A stretch of 64,000 bases of DNA from Villigracilis sp024434165 (GTDB lineage Bacteria > Chloroflexota > Anaerolineae > Anaerolineales > Villigracilaceae), in contig SZPK01000001.1 of NCBI GenBank assembly GCA_030263665.1, forward strand, positions 124,001 to 188,000, in the 5' to 3' direction. Below the pieces are notes generated by a model. The model saw only the letters and a program-made list of their open reading frames with translations. It was not told where the DNA came from and did no database searches. Position 1 is the first letter of the stretch. Every line of letters begins with the position of its first letter. The position numbers were made by a program, and so were the translations under genes. This document shows, in pieces, positions 40,375 through 49,078 of this stretch.

Positions 40375-41208
40375 ATGCGAGTTCTAAACGCCCTTTCCCT
40401 CACTCGCGCCATCCGTGACTGGCTGGCGGATACCCGTCACCCGCGCGTTTTACACCGCTTCGACCGCGCCTGCAATCTCATCAACGAGCGCAGGGAAGTC
40501 CTGTCCATCGTCACGCCGGAAATCGGGGACGGTCCGTTCAATCTGGTCATTACAGAGGGTATTTGCTTTGGGGAGAACCTCAGTTCCAAGTCTCCAGTCT
40601 CTTCTTCTATCAATCAACTTACCCTCGGCAATTTCATCATCCACACCGCAAACGCGAAACTCTGGAATCCAAGCCCTGATTGGGAAACATTGCACGCCAA
40701 AAGAAAAGACATTCCAAATTACCTTGCGCAATTACCAATTACCAATTACTCCTCTCCAATTCTCCAATCCTCCAATCTCTTCTCCGCCCTTGCCAACGCC
40801 GATATCCCAACGGCAAAAATACTCGCCTCCCAACTCGCCGGTTTGGGCATTGGACTCACCCCCTCCGGGGACGACTTCATCATGGGCGCGTTGTACGCGG
40901 CATGGATCATTCACCCGCCTGAAATTGCCAGCATCCTGGCGTGGGAGGTGGCGGAAACCGCCTCAGCGTTGACCACCTCCCTTTCGGCGGCGTGGATCAG
41001 GTCCGCGGGGAGAGGCGAAGCGGGAGTCCTGTGGCATAATTTGTTCCACGCGTTAAACATCGGCGATTCGGCTGCAGTCCGGTCTGCGATCACAAAGTTG
41101 CTCTCCGTCGGTCACACCTCCGGCGCGGATGCGATGTCGGGATTTATCGGCGTAATGACCGTATACATGGAAAAGGAGTTGGCAGCACATGAAAATCCAT
41201 CTCGTTGA
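40375..41208 (+). CDS. DUF2877 protein (YlbF/AllH family)
   Basis: The 277-residue protein carries the DUF2877 core: LAGLGIGLTPSGDDFIMGAL (about 160-179) and LSVGHTSGADAMSGFIG near the end. In E. coli the AllH (YlbF) member works with AllF (FdrA) and AllG (YlbE) as oxamate carbamoyltransferase, whose relatives are at 28747 and 30506, so this is probably the third subunit although 9 kb away. Residues about 115-145 are encoded by CCAATTACC and CTCCAATTC word repeats, as in fdrA. The start at 40375 lies shortly after ATTATAC, so the message may have almost no leader; a longer frame overlaps dinB. Ends inside the next gene. Confidence 0.85.
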   Translation: MRVLNALSLTRAIRDWLADTRHPRVLHRFDRACNLINERREVLSIVTPEIGDGPFNLVITEGICFGENLSSKSPVSSSINQLTLGNFIIHTANAKLWNPSPDWETLHAKRKDIPNYLAQLPITNYSSPILQSSNLFSALANADIPTAKILASQLAGLGIGLTPSGDDFIMGALYAAWIIHPPEIASILAWEVAETASALTTSLSAAWIRSAGRGEAGVLWHNLFHALNIGDSAAVRSAITKLLSVGHTSGADAMSGFIGVMTVYMEKELAAHENPSR

Positions 41209-42058
41209 CGGCACGTATGAACTGTTCCGCAGCCATTTCGGCGCGCCGCCGAAAAAAGCGCCGGACGGACGCGAAGTCGGCGCGACGCTCGGACTCCTCC
41301 GCAGCCTGCTCCTGTTACTCAATGACCCAAACGTCACTCACGTCGCGGTGGCGTTTGATCACGTCATCGAGTCGTTCCGCAACCAACTCTATCCCGGCTA
41401 TAAAACCGGCGCAGGTGTGGACCCCGTCCTCCTGGCGCAGTTCCCGCTGGCGGAGAAGGCGGCAGAGGCGCTGGGATTGGTGGTGTGGCCCATGGTCAAG
41501 TTCGAAGCAGACGACGCCATTGCCACCGCGGCGGCGCGGTTCAAGAAAGTCAAATCTGTGGAGCAGATCGTCATTTGTTCGGTGGATAAGGATTTGGCGC
41601 AAATGGTGGATGGCGACCGGGTGATCTGCTGGGACCGCCGCCGCGAGATCTTCCTCCATGAACAGGGCGTGATCGAAAAATTCGGCGTCAGCCCGGAGTC
41701 CATTCCCGATTATCTCGCGCTCGTCGGTGACTCGGCAGATGGTTATCCGGGCATTCAAGGCTGGGGCGCGAAGTCCACGGCGGCGGTGCTGGCGAGGTTC
41801 AAACACATCGAGGCTATTCCCAAAGACCCGAAACAAATCCCGCTGGGCTCGGGGCGTGCCACTACGTTGGTCGAAAACCTGCAAAACAATTACAAGGACG
41901 CGCTCTTGTTCCGTGAACTCTCCACCCTGCGTACGGATGTGCCGCTCACAGAAAAATTGGATGACCTGAAATGGCGCGGCGCATATCCCAAACTGAAAAA
42001 GTTCTGTCATGAGTTGGGCGATCAACGCATCCCCGAACGGATTCCGTTGTGGAGGTGA
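41189..42058 (+). CDS. 5'-3' exonuclease / flap endonuclease family protein
   Basis: The 289-residue protein resembles the 5'-nuclease domain of DNA polymerase I. Acidic metal ligands: D7 in HLVDGTYELFR, VAFDHVIESFR, KFEADDAIATAA and CSVDKDLAQMV. A helix-hairpin-helix region follows: LALVGDSADGYPGIQGWGAKS. It cuts flaps and RNA primers on the lagging strand or during repair. The start (ATG 41189) follows AAAGGAG, and it overlaps the DUF2877 gene by 20 bases. Confidence 0.92.
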   Translation: MKIHLVDGTYELFRSHFGAPPKKAPDGREVGATLGLLRSLLLLLNDPNVTHVAVAFDHVIESFRNQLYPGYKTGAGVDPVLLAQFPLAEKAAEALGLVVWPMVKFEADDAIATAAARFKKVKSVEQIVICSVDKDLAQMVDGDRVICWDRRREIFLHEQGVIEKFGVSPESIPDYLALVGDSADGYPGIQGWGAKSTAAVLARFKHIEAIPKDPKQIPLGSGRATTLVENLQNNYKDALLFRELSTLRTDVPLTEKLDDLKWRGAYPKLKKFCHELGDQRIPERIPLWR

Positions 42059-42114
42059 AGCTGCATTTGCAGTATGATCGGATGAGTGCAGCAAAAACAT
42101 GTTAGGAGGTCGCC

Positions 42115-42732
42115 ATGTTGGATTTCGATTTCATGCTGAAAAACTGGACATTCATTGCCGGTGGAGTTGGAGCCACGTTGGGTGTCGCAGTTGTTGCGTT
42201 ATTACTGGCGATCCCTTTGGCGTTGATTCTTGGATTAGGACGCCGCTCGACAAATTCACCCATCCGCGTAACGAGCACATTTTTTGTCTCAGCCCTGGAT
42301 GCGACCCCGCTGTATGTGCAGATTCTATTTATCTTTTTGGCGCTTCCGCAATTGGGCATCTTCCTGCCCGGTCTTCTGGCTGGTTCGCTGGCGCTGGCAG
42401 TCAATTATGGTGCGCGTCTGAGTGAAGTGTTTCGCGCGGGTTTCGCCACTGCGGGGCATGGACAACGTGTGTCCTGGCGAGGGCTGGGCTTGGTGGGTTT
42501 CGACGAAGTGATTGCCTTGATGAGAGATACTGCACTGATTGCAGCAACTGGTTTTGTGCATGAAATTGTGTGGCGTGCCATCCGGGTGGGACGCGCTGAA
42601 TTCAAGAATTTGGAGGCGTTTTTGATTGCCATTGCCCTCTACTGGCTGTTGCTTCTCGTCCCGGCGTTTATCATCAGGACCCTGAAGAACGGGATGACAA
42701 CCGCCGAACTAAATTTGGAGACTGATCAATAA
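42115..42732 (+). CDS. Orphan ABC transporter permease of the polar amino-acid type
   Basis: The 205-residue protein has about five membrane helices and resembles the HisM/GlnP permease family: DATPLYVQILFIFLALPQLG and LMRDTALIAATGFVHEI. The cytoplasmic EAA loop that contacts the ATPase normally reads EAA...G; here it is GQRVSWRGLGLVGFDEVIAL, quite altered. No binding protein or ATPase lies next to it. It may use an ATPase elsewhere or be a remnant. TTAGGAGGTCGCC precedes the ATG. Confidence 0.75.
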   Translation: MLDFDFMLKNWTFIAGGVGATLGVAVVALLLAIPLALILGLGRRSTNSPIRVTSTFFVSALDATPLYVQILFIFLALPQLGIFLPGLLAGSLALAVNYGARLSEVFRAGFATAGHGQRVSWRGLGLVGFDEVIALMRDTALIAATGFVHEIVWRAIRVGRAEFKNLEAFLIAIALYWLLLLVPAFIIRTLKNGMTTAELNLETDQ

Positions 42733-42745
42733 GGGAACAGATCTG

Positions 42746-44296
42746 ATGTCTTTCCTCAACTCCTTCACTGAGAACGTCCGCAAGTATCCTGATAAGGTCG
42801 CGCTCGAGTTCCTTGACCCGCCGTTGCAGCGACTCACCTACGCCGAATTGGATGAGCAGGTCAACCGCACCGCGGCGTACCTGCAACGCCTCGGATTGCA
42901 ACCCGGCGACCGCGTGGCGCTGCAACTCTCGAAATGTCTTGAGTTCATCCTTCTGCACCTGGCGGCGGTTCGTCTTGGCGCAATCACCCTGCCGCTCAAT
43001 CTCGCCTACCCGCCCGATGAGTTGAAATACTTCCTCGAAGACTCCGGCGCAAAACTCTTCTTCGCGCTCGAGTCATCCAAAGAAAAAATCGTCCCCATCC
43101 TTTCGCAACTGCCTGAGTTGAAGGAATGCGTTTTTCTCGATCCCTCCAAGCCGGAGGAGTTTAATTCTCTAACCTCGAATTCTCACCTAAGTGGTGGTCT
43201 CGATACGTCCCTTGCGACGAACGTTCGGGACTACTCGACCACCGGCGATTTGAATGATACCGCCGTCATCATCTACACCTCCGGCACCACCGGCAGACCC
43301 AAAGGCGCGGAGATCACACACGGCAACCTGATCTCCAATCTTCAATCTCTGCACGAAGCCTGGGGCTGGACTCCCGACGACGTCCTCCTCCACGTCCTGC
43401 CCATCTTTCACGTGCATGGACTGTTCGTCGCGCTGCACGGCGCGCTCCACGCTGGCGCGACGACACTGCTCATGCGCGAGTTCAACGCGCAGAAGACGCT
43501 CGAACTGCTTTCGAGCGGACGCTGCACGGTTTTCATGGCGGTGCCCACCATTCATACGCGATTGCTGACCACACCCAACGCCGACCAATTCAACCTCTCA
43601 AAAGTTCGCCTCATCACCTCCGGTTCGGATCGCCTGCCCGATGAAGTCTTCACCGGCTTTCAAAAGACCTTCGGTTACACCCTGCTCGAACGCTACGGCA
43701 TGACCGAGACCGGCATGAACTGTTCCAATCCCCTCAACGGCGAGCGGCGCATCGGCTCGGTGGGACTTCCCTTGCCGGGCGTGGAGGTGAGAATTGTTGA
43801 TTCAGAAACACGCGCGATACTGGCAGATGGAGAAATAGGAGAGTTGGAGATTCGCGGACCGAACGTCTTCAAAGGCTATTGGCGTCAACCGGATAAAACC
43901 GCCGCATCTTTCTCACCCGACGGCTGGTTCAAGACCGGAGATTTGGGCTACCTTGAGGCGGACGGCTACCTGACCCTGTGCGGACGCTCCAAGGACCTGA
44001 TCATCAGCGGCGGACTCAACATCTACCCGCCCGAGGTGGAGCGCGTGCTGGCGGAGCATCCCGCGGTGGCGGCGTGCGCGGTGATCGGCTGTCCCGACCC
44101 GGAGTGGGGGGAAAAGGTCACAGCGGTGGTGGTGCTCCATAAAACGGAATCAGTGACCGGCGAGGAATTGATCCGCTTTTGCCGCGAAAAACTGGCGCCG
44201 TATAAAAGTCCCAAATCCATTGTTTTCAGAAACGACCTGCCGCGCAACGCGATGGGCAAAGTTCAAAAAGCGGAGTTGCGGAAAGAGATTTGTTAG
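42746..44296 (+). CDS. AMP-dependent acyl-CoA synthetase (malonyl-CoA or fatty-acyl-CoA synthetase-like)
   Basis: This 516-residue enzyme of the ANL superfamily has the P-loop IYTSGTTGRPKGAEIT, the YGMTETGMN motif, GWFKTGDLGYLE and the C-terminal Lys in PRNAMGKVQKAELR. It activates a carboxylate through an acyl-AMP and forms the CoA thioester. The order of motifs and length fit the malonyl-CoA synthetase / FadD group, but the acid is not determined. Residues about 141-168 are an in-frame insert of word repeat plus palindrome (43165-43245). It begins 13 bases after the permease gene. Confidence 0.9.
   Translation: MSFLNSFTENVRKYPDKVALEFLDPPLQRLTYAELDEQVNRTAAYLQRLGLQPGDRVALQLSKCLEFILLHLAAVRLGAITLPLNLAYPPDELKYFLEDSGAKLFFALESSKEKIVPILSQLPELKECVFLDPSKPEEFNSLTSNSHLSGGLDTSLATNVRDYSTTGDLNDTAVIIYTSGTTGRPKGAEITHGNLISNLQSLHEAWGWTPDDVLLHVLPIFHVHGLFVALHGALHAGATTLLMREFNAQKTLELLSSGRCTVFMAVPTIHTRLLTTPNADQFNLSKVRLITSGSDRLPDEVFTGFQKTFGYTLLERYGMTETGMNCSNPLNGERRIGSVGLPLPGVEVRIVDSETRAILADGEIGELEIRGPNVFKGYWRQPDKTAASFSPDGWFKTGDLGYLEADGYLTLCGRSKDLIISGGLNIYPPEVERVLAEHPAVAACAVIGCPDPEWGEKVTAVVVLHKTESVTGEELIRFCREKLAPYKSPKSIVFRNDLPRNAMGKVQKAELRKEIC
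43165..43245. repeat. Word repeat plus palindrome inside the AMP-ligase gene
   Basis: TTCTCTAACCTCGAATTCTC (43172-43191 region) is followed by GTGGTC (43194-43199) ... GACCAC (43237-43242), with GTCCC/GGGAC inside the arms. It is a relative of the GGTGGTCGAGTAGCG repeat at 35546. The frame stays open through it, just before the ATP-binding P-loop. Confidence 0.65.
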
Positions 44297-44336
44297 CGTC
44301 CAAACAGCATGAAGATGTTGGGCGTCAGGAACGCTT

Positions 44337-47186
44337 TTATTCGTTCTTCTTGATTTTCTTCTTCCGCTCCAACAGCGCAGACGTGGTGGAGACCTCCGGC
44401 TTGGGCGGGGATTCTTTCACAGGCGGAGCGGCTGGCTCGATGGGCAGGGATACGGACTCTTCGTCTTTGGCTGGCGTTTGCAAATTCTCCCGCGCGCGCA
44501 CTTTGGCTTGCATCAAGGCATCCATGCGCGGGCTGGATTCTTGCGGGGCAATTTCGCGTTTTCCGAAACTCAATCTTGAACGCATGAACTCCCGCAAACG
44601 GATGAAATCCTGTCTGGTGAGAATCAACCGCCGCACGGCAATGTCGAAGGGCAGGAGCAGGGTCGCCAGCAGGATCAGCCAGCCCCAAATGGGACGCGAG
44701 GCGCGCGAACCGCTCAGGTTGTGGGTAAAGATGTCGGCGGGGTTGGCAGAGGCAACCTCACCGCCCGTGATCGCTGTCAGGCGGACGAGCAGGTCCAGGT
44801 CCGGTTGGAGGCGGCGGTACTCGGGCGAGTAAGTCATCGTCCAGCCGGTCGTCTCGGAAAGCGCGGCTCCCTCCTGCGATGTCCCTGCAAAATGAATCAG
44901 GTATACGCCCTGCCCGGCGGGAGTAAATTCGGCGGTGTAACGTCCCGGCGCAGCCTGCGTGAGCGTGACCAGTTCCGCTTCGCCGTCTGGCGCGACGATG
45001 CTGGCTTCGATCTCGTAGCCGTTGAGGAAATCGCCGCCCGCGCTGAAGGCGTCGAGCACGATCTGCGCGGACTCGCCCTCGGGGACGATGCTCATTTCGA
45101 GCGAGACGTTCTGCACCTCGCCCAGCGAATAGCGGATGGCTTGCACCCAAAAGGTTGGGAAGTCTTCCCAGCGCACCCAATCGCGCGCCCAATGCCCGGT
45201 GGCGTCTGAGGTGAACGCGACGGCGCGCCCCAGTCCATACTGCCACACCGCAAGGATGGGATCTTCTTTCGGTGAAATCAGAATCACTTGCGCGAGGTCT
45301 TTCGGGCTGGAGGCGACATAGCCCTGGAGCGGCGGGACTTCATCAATGCCTGCGAGGATGGGCGACGAGTTGTGGAGTTTCGGGAAGAAGGGTTCTTCGA
45401 CGATGTACGCGCGCGAGGCGAGGCTCACTTCCTCGGTGAAGATGCTGGGGATGCTGGAGGCGTCTCTCGTGAAGTGGTACCGCCCGCCCCCGGCTGCCGC
45501 GAGGTCGTCGAGGAACGGCGCGGCGTCGCGCCCGATGCCGACGGTGGAAAGGGTGATGCCGTTCTCTTCATAAAGTTTCTGCACGAGTTCCGGAATACCG
45601 GTTGGGTCTGCGCCGCCATCGGTGAGCAGGATGACGTGCTTGACCGTGGCAGGATCGTTCGGGAAGACATCCGCCATCGCCTGCACGCCCGCCATGATGT
45701 CTGTGCCGCCGCCGGTGCGGATCGAACCGATGGCGTTGATGACCGCGCCGGGGTCGTCCAACTCCGTCATCGGCACCACCCAGCTTGCCGTGTCGTCGAA
45801 GGCGATCACGCCGACCCGGTCGGTGGGGAAAAGCAATTCAATCGAACGCGCCGCGGCTTCCTTCGCCAGTTCCAGTTTTTCCACGCCGCCGCTCAGGTCT
45901 GCCATCGAGCCGGAATGGTCAATGATGAAAACAATGCCAAGCGAAGGGCGGCGTTTTTCGTCCTTGATCTGCATATCCACCGGCAGGGTCTCTTCGAGCG
46001 GGGTGCCATAGTAACCGCCCACGCCGTAACTGGTCGCGCCGCCGATTGCCACCAGTCCGCCGCCGAGGTCGCGCACGTAGGTTTGCAGGGCAAGCATCTG
46101 GTTCCTGCCCAACTCGCGCGCCGGGACGTTCACCAGCACCACCGAGTTGTATTGCGCGAGCGTGGGCAAATCCGCCGGGAGCGCGCCGGGCGTGACGAGG
46201 TTCACGGTATAGCCTGCCGTTTTCAGCGCCTGGAAAACCGCCGCCGATTCATCCGGTCTTGGTTCGCCGCCGGGGAGCGGGTCGCCGGGTCTGGGCGCGG
46301 CCATCAAAATCGAAGGCGCGCCCTGCACCTGCGAGAACGCATCGAGCGTGTTGTTTTGATAATACCCATCCTGTTCCGGCGTGATCTGCACCTGATAACG
46401 CACAAAACCGGTCACATCTGCGCTGAGCGGCAGGCTGAGAGTCTGCACGCCGCGCCGCAGGTCGTGCGTTCCCTGATAGACCATCTCATTCCCGGCAAGC
46501 ACTCGCACCACGGCGCGCATGGCTTCATCGGATTGGATCGTAATGTTCAAATCGAATTGCTCGCCTGCGCGCAGCTGCGCGGGCGCATCCACTGCCAGAA
46601 CCAGCGCTTCCACCCCGCCTTCGGCGATGAACGGCACGCTGACGATTTGCACACCCGCCGCCGCCGCGAACTCCGCCGCCTTGAGCGCATCGCCCGTTGT
46701 TTGCGCGCCGTCTGAAAGGATGACCATCCGCTTTGCCGCGCCGGATGGGAACAACGCCATACCCAGGCGAATCGCCTCTGCAAGGTCGGTCTGCGTTGTG
46801 ACCGGCACCGATGTAATCTGCCCCAACTCGCCGCCCGCCAGCATCGGACGCTCCACAAGCGCATCTGCGCCGAACAAAATCACCGCCGCCTGATCGTCTG
46901 CGCCCATCGCATCGAGCGACTCGCGCAGGAAACTCATCTCCGCCGCCACCGCCTCCGCCGGCATCGAGTCGGAGACATCCACGAGGAAAACCACCGCCAG
47001 GTCATTTCCCTTGCGGACGATTTCGATTCCCGCCAGCGCAAGGATGATGGCGATGACAATGACCAGCCGCAAAATCAGCGAGACAAGTTCCCGCCTCATT
47101 ACGGACCCGGAGCCCGTCCACCCCATCCAAAAGATGACCGGCGCGAAAAGCAGCAACAGCAAAAAGAGCGGCGCGGAAAAACTCAT
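44337..47186 (-). CDS. Large membrane protein with two VWA domains
   Basis: The 949-residue protein has two N-terminal membrane helices (about 5-22 and 35-55), a first VWA domain with the MIDAS FLVDVSDSMP (about 65), a beta-rich region, a class I glutamine-amidotransferase-like part (about 260-390), a second VWA domain with IFIIDHSGSMADLSGG-type MIDAS (about 410) and a final helix (about 860). The C-terminal tail is charged and cytoplasmic (KKKIKKNE). It is the last gene of the minus-strand MoxR/VWA operon; its start overlaps the upstream gene's stop. The role is probably in cell-envelope assembly or metal-dependent protein maturation, as proposed for MoxR-VWA systems. Confidence 0.88.
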   Translation of the reverse strand: MSFSAPLFLLLLLFAPVIFWMGWTGSGSVMRRELVSLILRLVIVIAIILALAGIEIVRKGNDLAVVFLVDVSDSMPAEAVAAEMSFLRESLDAMGADDQAAVILFGADALVERPMLAGGELGQITSVPVTTQTDLAEAIRLGMALFPSGAAKRMVILSDGAQTTGDALKAAEFAAAAGVQIVSVPFIAEGGVEALVLAVDAPAQLRAGEQFDLNITIQSDEAMRAVVRVLAGNEMVYQGTHDLRRGVQTLSLPLSADVTGFVRYQVQITPEQDGYYQNNTLDAFSQVQGAPSILMAAPRPGDPLPGGEPRPDESAAVFQALKTAGYTVNLVTPGALPADLPTLAQYNSVVLVNVPARELGRNQMLALQTYVRDLGGGLVAIGGATSYGVGGYYGTPLEETLPVDMQIKDEKRRPSLGIVFIIDHSGSMADLSGGVEKLELAKEAAARSIELLFPTDRVGVIAFDDTASWVVPMTELDDPGAVINAIGSIRTGGGTDIMAGVQAMADVFPNDPATVKHVILLTDGGADPTGIPELVQKLYEENGITLSTVGIGRDAAPFLDDLAAAGGGRYHFTRDASSIPSIFTEEVSLASRAYIVEEPFFPKLHNSSPILAGIDEVPPLQGYVASSPKDLAQVILISPKEDPILAVWQYGLGRAVAFTSDATGHWARDWVRWEDFPTFWVQAIRYSLGEVQNVSLEMSIVPEGESAQIVLDAFSAGGDFLNGYEIEASIVAPDGEAELVTLTQAAPGRYTAEFTPAGQGVYLIHFAGTSQEGAALSETTGWTMTYSPEYRRLQPDLDLLVRLTAITGGEVASANPADIFTHNLSGSRASRPIWGWLILLATLLLPFDIAVRRLILTRQDFIRLREFMRSRLSFGKREIAPQESSPRMDALMQAKVRARENLQTPAKDEESVSLPIEPAAPPVKESPPKPEVSTTSALLERKKKIKKNE

Positions 47187-49078
47187 CGGCTGCCCCCAGG
47201 GATGCGGGTCAACGCAGCGGGCAAACGCTTGCGATGATAAACCTGCCATTCGATCAGAAGGATGACGAATGCAATTCCCGCCAGCCAGCGCCACAACTCA
47301 CGCTGTCCGATCTGATCCGGGACGTTTGCCGTCACCTCCGCCTGTCCCGCCTGTATCGTCTCGCGCGGTCTCAAATCCGACTCCGCCGGGTCGAACAAAT
47401 TGACGGCGAAATATTCCACCGTCGAAGAATCGCCGGCGATGAAATTGACCGCGTAATAGCCGGGTTCGTTCGTATCGGTGAACGTGAGCGCGCTTCCGCT
47501 CAACGGCAGGTTGTAGGCGATGTTGGAAGGCGAAGCGACCACGACCCGCTCCGTCCCCGGCGGCGGCGAGATAACGAGACTCTGCCCCGGCTGTAACGAT
47601 TGCGTCGCGTCGAACGGGCTGGGCGGGAGCAGGTAATTGATGAGGTTGGAAAACAGAATCGGGTATGCCACTTGCAGCGGCAGGTCGCTTTCGCGCAGAT
47701 CAAAGGTGAGGACGGCGATGCGGCGTCCACCCGTTTCGCCTGCAAACACCAGCGGCTTGCCTCCCGCTTCGATGAGCGCTTCCGCCCAATCGGGGAGCGT
47801 CACCGTTCGCGCTTGCAGCACGTGGACCGTGCTCCAGTCTACATAGCGCGTGAGCGGGCTTTCATTTACGCGCGTGTTGCTCATATCGGTGAACGCCGCA
47901 CCGGTTTCAAAAAGCGGATTGTCCGGCGGGTTGATGAAGAGCAAATTTCCCGGGGGCAATTCCGCCGGAGCCAGCCCGTCGAAGATATACAAACCGAATG
48001 GGTCGTTGGGAATTTGCAGGGTTCCATCGTCCGCGGGCAGCGCGCGGAAAGGACGAACACCCGGCAGCGATGCCAGCGCCTGCTCGATGAACAGATTCCC
48101 TTCGGAAACGAGCAGCGCCCGCCGCACCGAGGAGGCTTGATGGACGGCAAAGGCGGTGTCATCGAGCGCGAAGGAATCCAGGTTTTCATTCTCTTGCGGA
48201 TGCGTGATTCGCGCACGATACACGCCGGGGGTGGATGGCAGGTCTGTGAGGGTCAGGCTTTTGCTGGAGTCCGCTTCGAGCTCGAACTGCCGAGCCAGGA
48301 CGAGGTCCTCGCCGAAATAGATCGAGAGCAAAACGGAACGAGACCCGCCTCCGTAGTTTTGGACCTTGGCAAATAATTCCGTGCCCCGCCCGGCAGGACG
48401 CAGCGCCAAAGCCGTAATGGCAAGGTTCGCGCCAGACTCCCCCACCGGCACATAGCGGATCTTGCCGGGCAGGGCGGGCAGTCCGCTTTCGGGCAAGCCG
48501 CCATCCGAGATGATGACGGAGGTCACGTCTGCGCTGCCGTACGAGGCGCCTGCCGCCAACGCAAACGCGGATGCCCAATCCGCGCCGCCCTGGGTGACCT
48601 CCGCTTTCGCCAGTGCGGACTGCACGAGGGTCTTATCGCTTTCGGCGGCGATCAAAATCTCCGGGGTCCCGCCGACCAGAATCAGGGTCAGGCGGGAGGC
48701 GGCGGCGGTTTCATTGATGAGAGCCGCTGCGATACGCCGTGCCGCCTCGAAGCGCGAAGGTTCCACATCCGCTGCGTTCATCGAAGCCGAAGCATCGAGC
48801 AAAACGATGACCGAGCCGGATGCGACAACGGGCGTTTGAACGGCAGGGCGCGCAAAGGCAAGCGCGAGCGCCGCAAGGATGAGCAATTGCAAAATGAGCA
48901 GAAGATTGCGTTTGAGTTTCTGCCATGGGGCGTTGGCTTGCCGGTCGCGCAGGAGTTGTTCCCACAAAAGGGTCGAAGAGACCTGCGCCTGTTTGCGGCG
49001 CAGTTTGAGCATGTAGAGCAGAAGAATGGGAATGGCGAGCGCAAGCAGCGCAAGCCCCGCGGGGAGCAGGAAGTTCAT
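47183..49078 (-). CDS. BatA-type VWA membrane protein
   Basis: The 631-residue protein begins with the BatA/Aerotolerance N-terminal domain (FLLPAGLALLALAIPILLLYMLK, two helices within residues 1-75), then a VWA domain with MIDAS LLDASASMNAAD (about 97), a beta-rich extracytoplasmic part and a C-terminal helix (about 605-622, AGIAFVILLIEWQVYHRK). It belongs with DUF58 and MoxR proteins encoded upstream, the usual companions. Start at 49078 (overlapping the DUF58 stop); a longer open frame upstream lies inside DUF58 and is rejected. Confidence 0.88.
   Translation of the reverse strand: MNFLLPAGLALLALAIPILLLYMLKLRRKQAQVSSTLLWEQLLRDRQANAPWQKLKRNLLLILQLLILAALALAFARPAVQTPVVASGSVIVLLDASASMNAADVEPSRFEAARRIAAALINETAAASRLTLILVGGTPEILIAAESDKTLVQSALAKAEVTQGGADWASAFALAAGASYGSADVTSVIISDGGLPESGLPALPGKIRYVPVGESGANLAITALALRPAGRGTELFAKVQNYGGGSRSVLLSIYFGEDLVLARQFELEADSSKSLTLTDLPSTPGVYRARITHPQENENLDSFALDDTAFAVHQASSVRRALLVSEGNLFIEQALASLPGVRPFRALPADDGTLQIPNDPFGLYIFDGLAPAELPPGNLLFINPPDNPLFETGAAFTDMSNTRVNESPLTRYVDWSTVHVLQARTVTLPDWAEALIEAGGKPLVFAGETGGRRIAVLTFDLRESDLPLQVAYPILFSNLINYLLPPSPFDATQSLQPGQSLVISPPPGTERVVVASPSNIAYNLPLSGSALTFTDTNEPGYYAVNFIAGDSSTVEYFAVNLFDPAESDLRPRETIQAGQAEVTANVPDQIGQRELWRWLAGIAFVILLIEWQVYHRKRLPAALTRIPGGSR

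Noticed and set aside
45288..46715. 475-codon plus-strand open frame opposite the VWA gene
   Set aside because: Shadow of the VWA protein, which has clear MIDAS motifs in its own frame.
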